Shown: positions 5,618 through 13,671, numbered from the stretch's first letter. The stretch is 20,317 bases of DNA from a virus (IMGVR_UViG_3300006737_000300:1-20317), one strand, 5' to 3'. Numbers and translations are program-made. The notes: a model not told the origin generated them from the letters alone.

Positions 5618-6490
5618 ATGAAAACATTTAGGGACTTGTCTGACGATTACAAAAAATCGTTAGAATACAGAGAGTTGCGCCTAGAAACTAAAGTGCAGTA
5701 TGATTATCATATCACGATACTGGTGCAGCATTTTGGCAGAACATCTCTCAGTTTGATTGCACCATTGTATGCGAAGAAGGCATACGACACATGGTGTGAG
5801 AGAGGTGTGTCATTCGCAAACCATCTGATGTCAGTAGCCAGGATTATTTTTAATCATGGTGTGAGGATGGAGTACGTCAGCACAAATCCCTTTGACAAGG
5901 TGAAGAAAAGGAATACACAATCTCGTAAGGTTGTCTGGACTTCAGAAGATGTTCAACAGTTTTTGTCTGTCGCATATAGCGACTTTAATACAAGGAACAT
6001 AGGACTGATTGCACAGATGGCCTACGAGTGGTGTCAGCGTCTAGGTGACATGCGACTCTTGACATGGGATGCTATACATTTTGATAAGATGACTGTGCAT
6101 ATTGAGCAGTCAAAGCGTAGGGCAGAAGTTTTCCTACCAATATCAGAAGAGTTGTGCGACATGTTGAAGCAGCAACAGGAGGACTTTGGCTTTCAAGAGT
6201 ATGTGGCACCTAGACCCTACCCTATCGACGGCGTGTACAAACCCTATAGCATGTATAAGCTACCGAAACATGCTAGGAAGGTAATGGACGATGCTGGTTT
6301 GTCCAGTGAGTTGCAGCTGCGTGACCTGCGTAGAACAGGCACAACTGAAATGGTTGATGCAGGTGTAAGTATAGGACAAATCATGTCGGTTACAGGACAC
6401 GCTAACCCACAATCGGTCAAGCCATACATGAAGCACACATACGACAGTGCAAATTATGCCTTGACAAAGCGTCGGAATCATGGTAGTTAA
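5618..6490 (+). CDS. int: Tyrosine recombinase / phage integrase
   Basis: This enzyme should cut and rejoin DNA at attachment sites to insert or excise the phage genome. The N-terminal part (about 1-100) matches a core-binding SAM-like domain. The catalytic domain shows Arg141 (CQRLGDMRLLTW), Lys166 in a beta-hairpin (QSKRRAE), the box II sequence LRDLRRTG (Arg235, Arg238), TGH (His261) and nucleophile Tyr270 (KPYMK), nine residues after the His, as usual. Box II has Arg where His is commonest (RxxR instead of HxxR), a substitution tolerated in some members. Length, 290 residues, is short but typical. ATG 5618 gives the natural N-terminus; longer in-frame starts would overlap the previous gene. 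It lacks a ribosome site, so translation may be coupled to the frame just upstream. No repressor, excisionase or attachment site was recognised nearby. Confidence 0.93.
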   Translation: MKTFRDLSDDYKKSLEYRELRLETKVQYDYHITILVQHFGRTSLSLIAPLYAKKAYDTWCERGVSFANHLMSVARIIFNHGVRMEYVSTNPFDKVKKRNTQSRKVVWTSEDVQQFLSVAYSDFNTRNIGLIAQMAYEWCQRLGDMRLLTWDAIHFDKMTVHIEQSKRRAEVFLPISEELCDMLKQQQEDFGFQEYVAPRPYPIDGVYKPYSMYKLPKHARKVMDDAGLSSELQLRDLRRTGTTEMVDAGVSIGQIMSVTGHANPQSVKPYMKHTYDSANYALTKRRNHGS

Positions 6491-6522
6491 ACATTAGATG
6501 CGGCAAAGGAAGGATACATAAT

Positions 6523-7284
6523 ATGATAGTAACATTAAATGATGTACTAAATGATTATGATGTCAGGTATGGTGAAACTATTCGTACTAATTGTCCATAC
6601 TGTAAGGGCTACAATACTTTCTCTGTGACCAACATGGGTGGCAGCATCGTATGGAATTGTTATAAGGCATCATGCAAAGCTAGTGGTGCGAAGGGTGTCA
6701 TGTGGTCGATAGATGATATCGAACTTATGCGCCAGGAAAAGAAGGAAGAGAATTTTGTGCTACCAGAATACATCGTCCCTTGCAATCAACTTGTAGGAGA
6801 CTGGGCAGACAGCTACGAGTTGGATGCCATTGAGTTGGGATTGATGTATGATGTGCGCGAAGAACGCGCTGTGTTTCTGGTGAGGCACGATAACAAGATT
6901 GTTGACGCCACAGGTAGGGCGTTGACAAGGCGACAGCCAAAGTGGAAAAGGTATGGGTCTAGCAGTCTCCCCTATATCTGTGGCACTGGTTCTGTCGCTG
7001 TCGTGGTGGAGGACTGTGTTAGTGCTGCTGTTGTTGGCAATGTCAAAAGTTTTGTAGGGGTGGCGTTGCTTGGCACGAGTTTACAACAAACTCACAAACA
7101 GTATCTGGCACAGTTCTCCACTGTCTTAGTTGCTCTTGACCCTGATGCGATTGCTAAGTCGGCAACCCATGCACAGGCTCTGGAGAACTATGTAAGCACA
7201 GTTAAGATACTTAACCTACAGCAAGATTTGAAATACCGGAACGATAGAGATATGAAACTACTAGGAGACATGCAATGGAAATGA
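6523..7284 (+). CDS. DNA primase (zinc ribbon plus Toprim domain)
   Basis: Primase lays down RNA primers for DNA synthesis. The N-terminal zinc ribbon has CPYC (Cys24, Cys27) and CYKASC (Cys46, Cys51). The Toprim core shows a glutamate in VVVEDCVSA (Glu163) and the DPD pair (Asp206, Asp208) in VLVALDPDA. At 253 residues it corresponds to the primase half of T7 gp4, here separate from the helicase. ATG 6523 follows AAAGGAAGG. It overlaps the helicase gene by ten bases, so the two are probably made together. Confidence 0.88.
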   Translation: MIVTLNDVLNDYDVRYGETIRTNCPYCKGYNTFSVTNMGGSIVWNCYKASCKASGAKGVMWSIDDIELMRQEKKEENFVLPEYIVPCNQLVGDWADSYELDAIELGLMYDVREERAVFLVRHDNKIVDATGRALTRRQPKWKRYGSSSLPYICGTGSVAVVVEDCVSAAVVGNVKSFVGVALLGTSLQQTHKQYLAQFSTVLVALDPDAIAKSATHAQALENYVSTVKILNLQQDLKYRNDRDMKLLGDMQWK

Positions 7285-8498
7285 CGATGATTCGCTCCTT
7301 GATGGACGAGGAGTTCTACAAAGAACATAGGGTGAACAAATGTCCAGACGAGTTGTTCACTGATGAGGGCGTAAAGATTATACGCTGCATCGACAAGATG
7401 ATGGAGCAATACAAAAGGTCTGTAACACCAGAGGAAGTGTCGATGTATTTCTTGGCACACACTCCGGCATTGACTACAGCACAGGAGCATTCCTATCAGG
7501 AGTTGTTCCACAAGCTGGGTAGTGAGAGGGCTATGGGTAACGACGTAGCAGCAGATGTGGTTTCTCGCCTGTTCCAGCGTCATATAGGCAAGGTAATCGT
7601 CAACATGGGGGTAAACTACTCCAATGGTGATGAAGCCACTATGGAGCCTTTGAGAGAGTTGCTTGCCAAGTACAACGATGACTTTACCCCCAACCTTAAC
7701 CTTGAGTGGGAAGACATCAGCATTGATTCAATACTGGATAGTTATTCCTTGGAGAGTCGATGGAAGTTTAACTTGCCGACGTTGGCACAAGAGATTAGGG
7801 GTGTCAATGCTGGTCAGTTAATTGAGATTGGTGCTAGGCCGAACACAGGTAAGACATCTTTCCATGCCAGTATGATTGCTGGCCCTCGTGGGTTTGCACA
7901 TCAGGGTGCCAAGTGCATCATCCTGTGTAACGAGGAGAAGGCATTGCGTGTGGCAGAGAGATACCTCACTGCTGCAACACATATGACGATGGAAGAAATA
8001 TCCAGGGATAAGGAGAAAGCGCACAGTCTGTATGCTCCTGTTCGTAATAACATTGAGGTAAAGGATTCAACAGGCAAGAACATGGCGTGGGTAGAGAGTG
8101 TTGTCAAAAGCTATCAGCCTGACATACTTGTACTAGACATGGGTGATAAGTTTGCTACGATGCATGGATACAATAGACAAGATGAGGCATTGAAAGCAAA
8201 CGTCATTTATGCTAGAGAGATAGGCAAGCAGTATGGTTGTGCTATATTCTACATGTCACAGTTGTCTGCTGAAGCAGAGGGTAAGACAGTTCTGAACCAG
8301 AGTATGATGGAAGGGTCAAAGACAGGCAAGGCAGCAGAGGCAGACCTGATGATACTGATTGCAGCCAACCCACTTATCGAAGGGCAGAACAAGCAAGACC
8401 CACAGCGTCACCTGAATATTGTGAAGAACAAGTTGACAGGATGGCATGGGCGACTACATTGTAATTTGGATAATGTTTATGGGAGATATGAAGTATGA
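7275..8498 (+). CDS. Replicative DNA helicase (DnaB / T7 gp4 helicase type)
   Basis: This is a RecA-fold, ring-type helicase that should unwind the phage fork. Walker A is GARPNTGKT at residues 186-194; Walker B ends in Asp288 (ILVLDMGDK). A downstream YMSQLSAEAEG (Gln329 sensor) and GSKTGKAAEADLMI follow the DnaB-family order. The first about 135 residues resemble the helical N-terminal/linker region. ATG 7275 follows TAGGAGA. It overlaps the primase gene and ends in ATGA with the next gene. Length 407 is normal for a stand-alone phage helicase. Confidence 0.93.
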   Translation: MEMTMIRSLMDEEFYKEHRVNKCPDELFTDEGVKIIRCIDKMMEQYKRSVTPEEVSMYFLAHTPALTTAQEHSYQELFHKLGSERAMGNDVAADVVSRLFQRHIGKVIVNMGVNYSNGDEATMEPLRELLAKYNDDFTPNLNLEWEDISIDSILDSYSLESRWKFNLPTLAQEIRGVNAGQLIEIGARPNTGKTSFHASMIAGPRGFAHQGAKCIILCNEEKALRVAERYLTAATHMTMEEISRDKEKAHSLYAPVRNNIEVKDSTGKNMAWVESVVKSYQPDILVLDMGDKFATMHGYNRQDEALKANVIYAREIGKQYGCAIFYMSQLSAEAEGKTVLNQSMMEGSKTGKAAEADLMILIAANPLIEGQNKQDPQRHLNIVKNKLTGWHGRLHCNLDNVYGRYEV

Positions 8499-8854
8499 CA
8501 AGGATGTACACAAAAGAAACACTAGACGATTTAGATGAAGACATCGAATACTACAAAGAAAAATCTGTAGAGTTGCAGAGGTCTTGTTGGCATAAGGATA
8601 ATTACAGTAACTACGCAGACAGAAATGTTCTCCGGCTCAAGAAGCTAAGAAAACTACTAGAACTAAATCTTGAAGTCGAGACATTTGGACAACCAAACTT
8701 TGGCATGGTTTTAGTCAACAGAAAGTTTGTAGTTTGTCTACTTGACAACAACTGGAGGGTTGTAAATAAAAATGTGTGGTACAAACACAAGGATGACTTG
8801 AACCACTTTGTAGAAAAATACATCAAAGGAGACAATAATGAAGATAACACTTGA
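8495..8854 (+). CDS. Unknown protein inserted between helicase and polymerase (119 aa)
   Basis: ATGA overlap with the helicase and a 17-base overlap with polA place it firmly in the replication operon. The first 60 residues are strongly charged and helical, coiled-coil-like (LDEDIEYYKEKSVELQ; RLKKLRKLLELNLE). The second half is beta-rich (FGMVLVNRKFVVCLLDNNWRVV). No family recognised. By hand count, 8521-8820 is about 36% G+C, well below the flanking helicase and polA, which hints at a different origin or recent arrival. Confidence 0.78.
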   Translation: MTRMYTKETLDDLDEDIEYYKEKSVELQRSCWHKDNYSNYADRNVLRLKKLRKLLELNLEVETFGQPNFGMVLVNRKFVVCLLDNNWRVVNKNVWYKHKDDLNHFVEKYIKGDNNEDNT

Positions 8855-10880
8855 TGTAGAAAACACTGTGACAAAGCGTGATGGTAAGATGCACCTCGAC
8901 CCATTTGAGCCAGAGAATACGCTGGTAATGGTAGGTATGCTGACTGACCAAGGGCAGTGCTTGACGTTCCCATTTGACCACGCCGACCATCCTAGTCAGG
9001 ATGATTACTATGAACGTGTACAGATGCTTCTTGACGAGGCCACTGTGCTTATCATGCATAACGCAGCACACGACTTGTTGTGGCTGTGGGAGTCTGGCTT
9101 CAAGTATGATGGCCCTGTGTTTGATACGATGCTGGCAGAGTATGTCATGCAGCGTGGGCAGAAAGAACCACTGTCACTTGAGGCATGTGCAGAGCGTTAC
9201 GAGTTGGATACCAAGAAGCAGGATACCTTGAAAGAATATTTCAAGCAGGGCTTTAGCACTCGTGATATACCATACAATGAATTAACTGAGTATCTTGTGG
9301 CTGACCTTGAGGCTACGCAGCAACTTGCTGACAAGCTAATGTATCGTCTGAACACACCAAAAGATAGTGGGCTGATGGGTACAGTTGACCTGACGAATCA
9401 GGTGGCTGTGTGTCTGGCGCGTATCTATCAGCGTGGTCTGACTGTGGACATGGATGCGCTTGAGGATGTTAGGTCTGAGTTCCAACAGGAGAAGGATATC
9501 CTGACGTACAACCTGACAGCACAGGTGCGTGAGTTGATGGGGGATACGCCAGTTAATCTTAATAGTCCAGAGCAACTGTCATGGGTTGTTTACAGTCGTA
9601 AGCCAAAGAACAAAACTGTATGGGCCAATGCCATTCATCCTTACATGAAGGACAAAGACTTCAAGGATATCGTAAGGAGTGAGACAGAGGTTGTCTACAA
9701 GACACACGCTATCAAGTGCAAACCATGTAATGGCACAGGCTATATTCGTAAAACGAAAAAGAACGGCGACCCATATAGTAAACCAAACAAGTGCGTAGAC
9801 TGTGCAGCGTCAGGCTTTTTGTATCAGCGAACAAAGCAAGTAGCCGGTCTAAAGTTTACTGCACCTAATTCTAAGTGGGCTAGTGCCAATGGTTTCTCAA
9901 CAAGCAAGGGTAACTTGGGTGTACTCAAGGGCATAGCTACGCAGAACAATATGCAGGTAGCCAAGGATTTTCTCAATGATGTCAGTAGGTTAAGTGCATT
10001 GGATACATATTTATCATCCTTTGTTGATGGCATCAAGACGCACACAAAGTATGATGGTAAGCTACATGTTCGTTTGTTGCAGCATCGCACGGCCACAGGT
10101 CGCTTCAGTGGTGCTGACCCTAACATGCAGAACATGCCTCGTGGTGGTACATTCCCTGTCAAGCGAGTGTTTGTATCACGTTTTGATAATGGTAAAATTG
10201 TGGAAGCAGACTTCGCACAGCTTGAGTTTAGGGTAGCTGCTTTCCTGTCACAAGATGGAGTTGCAATTGAAGAAGTATCTACAGGATTTGATGTACATGC
10301 ATATACCAGTCAAGTTATTACTGATGCTGGTCAACCGACAAGTCGCCAAGAAGCAAAGGCGCATACGTTCGCGCCTCTTTATGGAGCAACGGGCTTTGGG
10401 AGAACGCCAGCGGAAGCAGAGTATTACACACACTTCACGGAGAAATATAAAGGCATCGCACATTGGCATTCCCGACTGGCTAAAGAGGCTTTAGAAAACA
10501 AGAAGGTTGTTACGCCTTCCGGCAGGGAGTTTTCTTTTCCTGATGTACAGAGACTGGAGAGTGGGCGTGTGTCACACTTCACGCAACTAAAAAACTATCC
10601 TGTGCAGTCATTGGCTACAGCAGATATTGTCCCTGTTGCTTTGCTACATATTGACACACTATTACACTACGCCAAGTCTTGCATTGTAAACAGTGTGCAT
10701 GATAGTATTGTGATTGATATGCATCCGATGGAAGAAAGGCTTGTGTTACAGGCTATTGACACAACCAATAAAGAATTACCTGGACTAATAGCTAGTAGGT
10801 GGGGCATCGACTTCAATGTGCCTCTTGTATTAGAAGCAAAGATTGGTCCGAATTGGCTTGACACGAAAGACGTAATGTGA
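8838..10880 (+). CDS. polA: Family A DNA polymerase with 3'-5' exonuclease and DnaJ-like zinc insertion
   Basis: This is the replicative polymerase. The exonuclease domain has Exo I D-x-E (Asp6, Glu8), Exo II N-x3-D (Asn75, Asp79) and Exo III Y-x3-D (Tyr152, Asp156). The polymerase domain has motif A with Asp458 (EADFAQLEFR), motif B RQEAKAHTFAPLYG (Arg503, Lys507, Phe511, Tyr515) and motif C with His621-Asp622 (NSVHDSI). Phe511 lines up with E. coli Pol I Phe762. Between the domains, residues 294-326 carry CKPCNGTG and CVDCAASG, a CxxCxGxG-like pair resembling the DnaJ cysteine-rich domain. This architecture is known from HMO-2011-type phages (recollection). It lacks a 5'-3' exonuclease domain. 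ATG 8838 follows AAAGGAG. The 680-residue length suits a T7-like phage polymerase. The end of the gene contains a promoter. Confidence 0.96.
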   Translation: MKITLDVENTVTKRDGKMHLDPFEPENTLVMVGMLTDQGQCLTFPFDHADHPSQDDYYERVQMLLDEATVLIMHNAAHDLLWLWESGFKYDGPVFDTMLAEYVMQRGQKEPLSLEACAERYELDTKKQDTLKEYFKQGFSTRDIPYNELTEYLVADLEATQQLADKLMYRLNTPKDSGLMGTVDLTNQVAVCLARIYQRGLTVDMDALEDVRSEFQQEKDILTYNLTAQVRELMGDTPVNLNSPEQLSWVVYSRKPKNKTVWANAIHPYMKDKDFKDIVRSETEVVYKTHAIKCKPCNGTGYIRKTKKNGDPYSKPNKCVDCAASGFLYQRTKQVAGLKFTAPNSKWASANGFSTSKGNLGVLKGIATQNNMQVAKDFLNDVSRLSALDTYLSSFVDGIKTHTKYDGKLHVRLLQHRTATGRFSGADPNMQNMPRGGTFPVKRVFVSRFDNGKIVEADFAQLEFRVAAFLSQDGVAIEEVSTGFDVHAYTSQVITDAGQPTSRQEAKAHTFAPLYGATGFGRTPAEAEYYTHFTEKYKGIAHWHSRLAKEALENKKVVTPSGREFSFPDVQRLESGRVSHFTQLKNYPVQSLATADIVPVALLHIDTLLHYAKSCIVNSVHDSIVIDMHPMEERLVLQAIDTTNKELPGLIASRWGIDFNVPLVLEAKIGPNWLDTKDVM

Positions 10881-10886
10881 TATAAC
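10858..10886 (+). promoter_or_regulatory. Sigma70-type promoter upstream of the SSB-like gene
   Basis: A perfect -35 TTGACA (10858-10863) is followed after exactly 17 bases by TATAAC (10881-10886), five of six matches to the -10 consensus. It overlaps the last codons of polA and would start a transcript near 10893, about 30 bases before the next ATG. It points to host RNA polymerase use and a separate boost for the ssDNA-binding protein and following genes. Confidence 0.75.
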
Positions 10887-10921
10887 TCGTCTTTATTTTT
10901 CACAGAAAGGAGTCAACAAAT

Positions 10922-11788
10922 ATGAGTGAACTATCAACTATTGATACCAACAATTACGCAGCTATGGCGCAGATGATGGGCATGGCTTATGACACAGGCG
11001 AGAAGAAGTCTAGTCTGGCACGGCTGCGTATTAACAAGAAGGCTATCATGGGGGATGCCGACGTAAATGGTAAAACCGTGAAGATGGAAGTTGTATCTGC
11101 TGGTGCGTTGGCTTTGCAGAACACCGACAATCAAGTCATCTATGCTGACAAGGTTGTACTGCGTCCCTTTGTTCAACGCTTTATGTATCAGCGATACGAT
11201 AGCAATGCCAACAACTATCAGAAAACTGTCATGGCAAATAACCTAGACATTGACCTGAAAGATACTGGTGGCACGTTCAACTGTGGAAAACCTGGGGGGT
11301 ACATTCAAGACTTTGATGCGTTGCCAGATGGCACAAAGGAACTTATTCGTCAGATACGTAGGGTTCGCGTTGTGTTTGGTACTGCATCTATGTCCGGTGT
11401 AACCAAGGAAGGTGACGCACAAGAGGTTACTGATGTGCCTTGCATTTGGGAAGTCGATAGCAAGGAAGGCTTCAAGAATGTGGGTCAGGCTTTTAATAAG
11501 CTGGGCCAGATGAATCGTCTTCCCCCACAACATAACATGACTGTTGAAACAGAAGGTCGTGAACTTCCGACTGGTTCTACATTCTATGTGCCTGTGGTTG
11601 ATATTGATATGAAGAATAATCTTGAGGTTACACCAGAGGACCAAGGTGTATTCAAAGAGTTTATGACATATATCGAAAACTTCAATACGTGGGTCTTGTC
11701 TGAATGGGATAAGGCTGCGCATGGTGAGCCGGAAGAAGATGAAAGCGTTGTGGAAGAGTTCATCACGGTAACTGTAGACGATGAATAG
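10922..11788 (+). CDS. Probable single-stranded DNA-binding protein
   Basis: Expected to coat ssDNA during replication and recombination. I base this on position (between polA and a recombination-type nuclease, where T7-like phages carry gp2.5-like genes), on the basic, beta-rich middle, and on an acidic C-terminal tail: roughly half of the last 20 residues are Asp or Glu (EPEEDESVVEEF...VDDE). This tail is typical of SSBs, which use it to recruit replication partners. There is no clear OB-fold signature in the sequence alone, so the family is not certain. It has its own promoter and a good AAAGGAG site. The last eight bases overlap the next gene. Confidence 0.7.
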   Translation: MSELSTIDTNNYAAMAQMMGMAYDTGEKKSSLARLRINKKAIMGDADVNGKTVKMEVVSAGALALQNTDNQVIYADKVVLRPFVQRFMYQRYDSNANNYQKTVMANNLDIDLKDTGGTFNCGKPGGYIQDFDALPDGTKELIRQIRRVRVVFGTASMSGVTKEGDAQEVTDVPCIWEVDSKEGFKNVGQAFNKLGQMNRLPPQHNMTVETEGRELPTGSTFYVPVVDIDMKNNLEVTPEDQGVFKEFMTYIENFNTWVLSEWDKAAHGEPEEDESVVEEFITVTVDDE

Positions 11789-12647
11789 TCTTAATCATCC
11801 TGCTGAACTCGCTATCCACAGTTATCTTGAGGGTGTCGTAAATAATAAAGCGACATTCTCAAGTGAAAATGCTGCACAAGTTGCAGAGGATGTTAGGGAA
11901 GCTGTCCTACGTCAGTTCAACAGGACTGAACCAAAGGGCTTTCGCCTTCGTATGTCTAATGTGGGTAGGCCATACTGTCAGCTATGGTTTGAAAAGAACA
12001 AGCCAGAGACAGCTATGCCTCGCCCCACGACATTCGTTATGAACATGATGCTTGGTGACATCATTGAGGCAGTCTTTAAAGGTATATTGAGAGAGGCAAG
12101 AGTTGAGTATCAAGACTCTGAACGTGTGACATTACCTTTGAAGAATGCAGACATTGATGGCACATATGACTTAATTATTGACGAGGCAGTTGACGACGTT
12201 AAGTCTGCGTCTGACTGGTCATACAAGCACAAGTTCCAATCATACGAGGTGTTGAAGGACAATGATTCCTTTGGTTACGTAGGGCAGCTTGCTGGCTATG
12301 CAAAAGCCACTGACAAAAAACCTGGGGGCTGGTGGGTAATTAACAAAGCCAATGGTAAATTTAAATACGTGCCAGCAGATATAGACATCGACATAGAGAT
12401 TCAGAAGATTGAGAATCTTGTGGAGAAGTTAGAAGAGAATAAGTTTGAGCGTTGCTATGACGCACAGGCTGAAACATTTAGGGGTAAAGAGACAGGCAAT
12501 AAAGTCTTGTGCAAAGAATGTTCATTCTGCGACTACAGATTTTCTTGCTGGCCTGACTTGCAGGAACTACCTGCTGTAAAATCTCAAGCCAAAGAACCAA
12601 AGATGGTTAATTATGTAGAACTAGCAGAGGAGTATATAGATGGATGA
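11781..12647 (+). CDS. PD-(D/E)XK exonuclease, Cas4/RecB-like with probable Fe-S cluster
   Basis: The RecB-type nuclease core is visible. Asp126 sits in DIDGTYD, followed by Asp139-Val-Lys141 (DDVKSAS) and the Gln169-x3-Tyr173 pair (GQLAGYA). A lone Cys66 (GRPYCQLW) before the core and a Cys cluster after it (Cys244, 247, 250, 256, in CKECSFCDYRFSC) match the four-cysteine Fe-S arrangement of Cas4 and AddB nucleases. It probably resects DNA ends in phage recombination or degrades host DNA, taking the place of the T7 gp6 exonuclease. ATG 11781 overlaps the SSB-like gene by eight bases. Confidence 0.85.
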   Translation: MNSLNHPAELAIHSYLEGVVNNKATFSSENAAQVAEDVREAVLRQFNRTEPKGFRLRMSNVGRPYCQLWFEKNKPETAMPRPTTFVMNMMLGDIIEAVFKGILREARVEYQDSERVTLPLKNADIDGTYDLIIDEAVDDVKSASDWSYKHKFQSYEVLKDNDSFGYVGQLAGYAKATDKKPGGWWVINKANGKFKYVPADIDIDIEIQKIENLVEKLEENKFERCYDAQAETFRGKETGNKVLCKECSFCDYRFSCWPDLQELPAVKSQAKEPKMVNYVELAEEYIDG

Positions 12648-12855
12648 ACGACTGGAACTTGACGCTTTACTGGATGAAATCAAAGATACTGAACAGAAAC
12701 TTAACAACTTGCGTAAGGAATATCGTGAACGAAAAACTGCTGGGGTTCGTGCAGCTATTGAGGCACGTAATGAAGCAGACAAAGTTCTTCGGGAAGAGTT
12801 GAGGGCTATTGGGTATCGTGAACCCCTTGACTTCTGGCGTGGTCGCGCACTGTAG
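12640..12855 (+). CDS. Small coiled-coil protein (71 aa)
   Basis: Starts at ATG 12640 (eight-base overlap with the nuclease; AGAGGAG upstream). Nearly the whole product is a charged helix with heptad-like hydrophobics (LELDALLDEIKDTEQKLNNL, then IEARNEADKVLREELRAI), so it likely self-associates or binds a partner. The last bases overlap the endonuclease start by one. A role as accessory to one of the two nucleases is guesswork from position. Confidence 0.72.
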   Translation: MDERLELDALLDEIKDTEQKLNNLRKEYRERKTAGVRAAIEARNEADKVLREELRAIGYREPLDFWRGRAL

Positions 12856-13334
12856 TGTTTAACGGTAAAGCATATAGGGCAGCACGAAAGAATGGGTATC
12901 GTAGTGGTCTGGAACAATCAGTCTCCGAAAAACTAACACAGCTAAAGATAAAGTTTCTTTACGAAGCTGTAAAGATTGAGTGGGAAGACTTAGCATACAG
13001 AACCTATACACCTGACTTCGTGCTGCACAATGGCATCATCATTGAAACAAAGGGTATGTTTACGGCTGCTGATAGGAGGAAGCACATTGCCATAAGCAAG
13101 CAACACCCACAACTGGACATTCGTTTTGTGTTTGAGAATAGTAGGCGTAAGCTACGCAAAGGTGCTAAATCATCTTATGCAGAATGGTGTATAAAATACA
13201 ACTTTAAATATTATGATAGAATTATTCCTGAAGATTGGTTGAAAGAAAAAGGAAAGAATAAACATCCCAAGTTTATACCATTCAAGGGCGAGAAAAAGAA
13301 AGGAGTTTATCGTGGCAAGAGCAGTAGAAGATGA
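12855..13334 (+). CDS. Endonuclease I, T7 gp3-like Holliday junction resolvase
   Basis: This enzyme resolves branched DNA and Holliday junctions so that phage DNA can be packaged. The catalytic residues line up closely with T7 endonuclease I: Glu20 (SGLEQSVSEKL), Asp54 (YTPDFVLHNG) and Glu64-x-Lys66 (IIIETKG), against Glu20, Asp55, Glu65 and Lys67 in T7. A Lys/Arg-rich region follows, and the length (159) is close to T7's 149. The start is GTG 12855, sharing one base with the previous stop. An ATG alternative would remove the N-terminal helix with Glu20. Confidence 0.93.
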   Translation: MFNGKAYRAARKNGYRSGLEQSVSEKLTQLKIKFLYEAVKIEWEDLAYRTYTPDFVLHNGIIIETKGMFTAADRRKHIAISKQHPQLDIRFVFENSRRKLRKGAKSSYAEWCIKYNFKYYDRIIPEDWLKEKGKNKHPKFIPFKGEKKKGVYRGKSSRR

Positions 13335-13671
13335 AGACTTTTTGATTAGAATACGCCCTACCTATACAGCAAAAGGTGAATGGTCAGGGGATGCAGAAGT
13401 ATCAGTTATAACTTCTGAGAATAATGAGTTGACAGAAGAAGTATATCGTGGTATGGAATTGTTTGTTAAAATGTTGTTATCATCTCTTCCAGTGATGGAG
13501 CAGGATGAGTATGTACGTGAACAGATATACAAATACTGTGAAGAGTATGTAGGCGAACTAATGACGCTGACAGACAACGAAGAGGAACAAGAAGTTATAA
13601 TCAAACGAGATGATGATGATGATAACGTGGTTCATCTTTCTTTTTCAACAAAGACAAAGGGAGAAGCATAA
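13312..13671 (+). CDS. Acidic protein of unknown function (119 aa)
   Basis: GTG start at 13312 with AGAAAGGAG just upstream, inside the endonuclease gene (23-base overlap). The product (MARAVEDEDFLIRIRPTYTAK...) starts strand-rich, has a helical acidic middle (VMEQDEYVREQIYKYCEE) and near the end five Asp from a GAT x5 run. No domain recognised. The gene is A+T-rich compared with the RNR region. Confidence 0.72.
   Translation: MARAVEDEDFLIRIRPTYTAKGEWSGDAEVSVITSENNELTEEVYRGMELFVKMLLSSLPVMEQDEYVREQIYKYCEEYVGELMTLTDNEEEQEVIIKRDDDDDNVVHLSFSTKTKGEA

Noticed and set aside
5600-5620. GGGTTCTAGC before the integrase as a possible tRNA T-arm/attP core
   Set aside because: It is too short and lacks the GTTCRANTC pattern; no acceptor-like partner is visible.
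6461-6489. Possible promoter before the primase: TTGACA at 6461 with TAGTTA 17 bases later
   Set aside because: The -35 is perfect, but the -10 has only the first two consensus bases, and the position lies inside the integrase gene.
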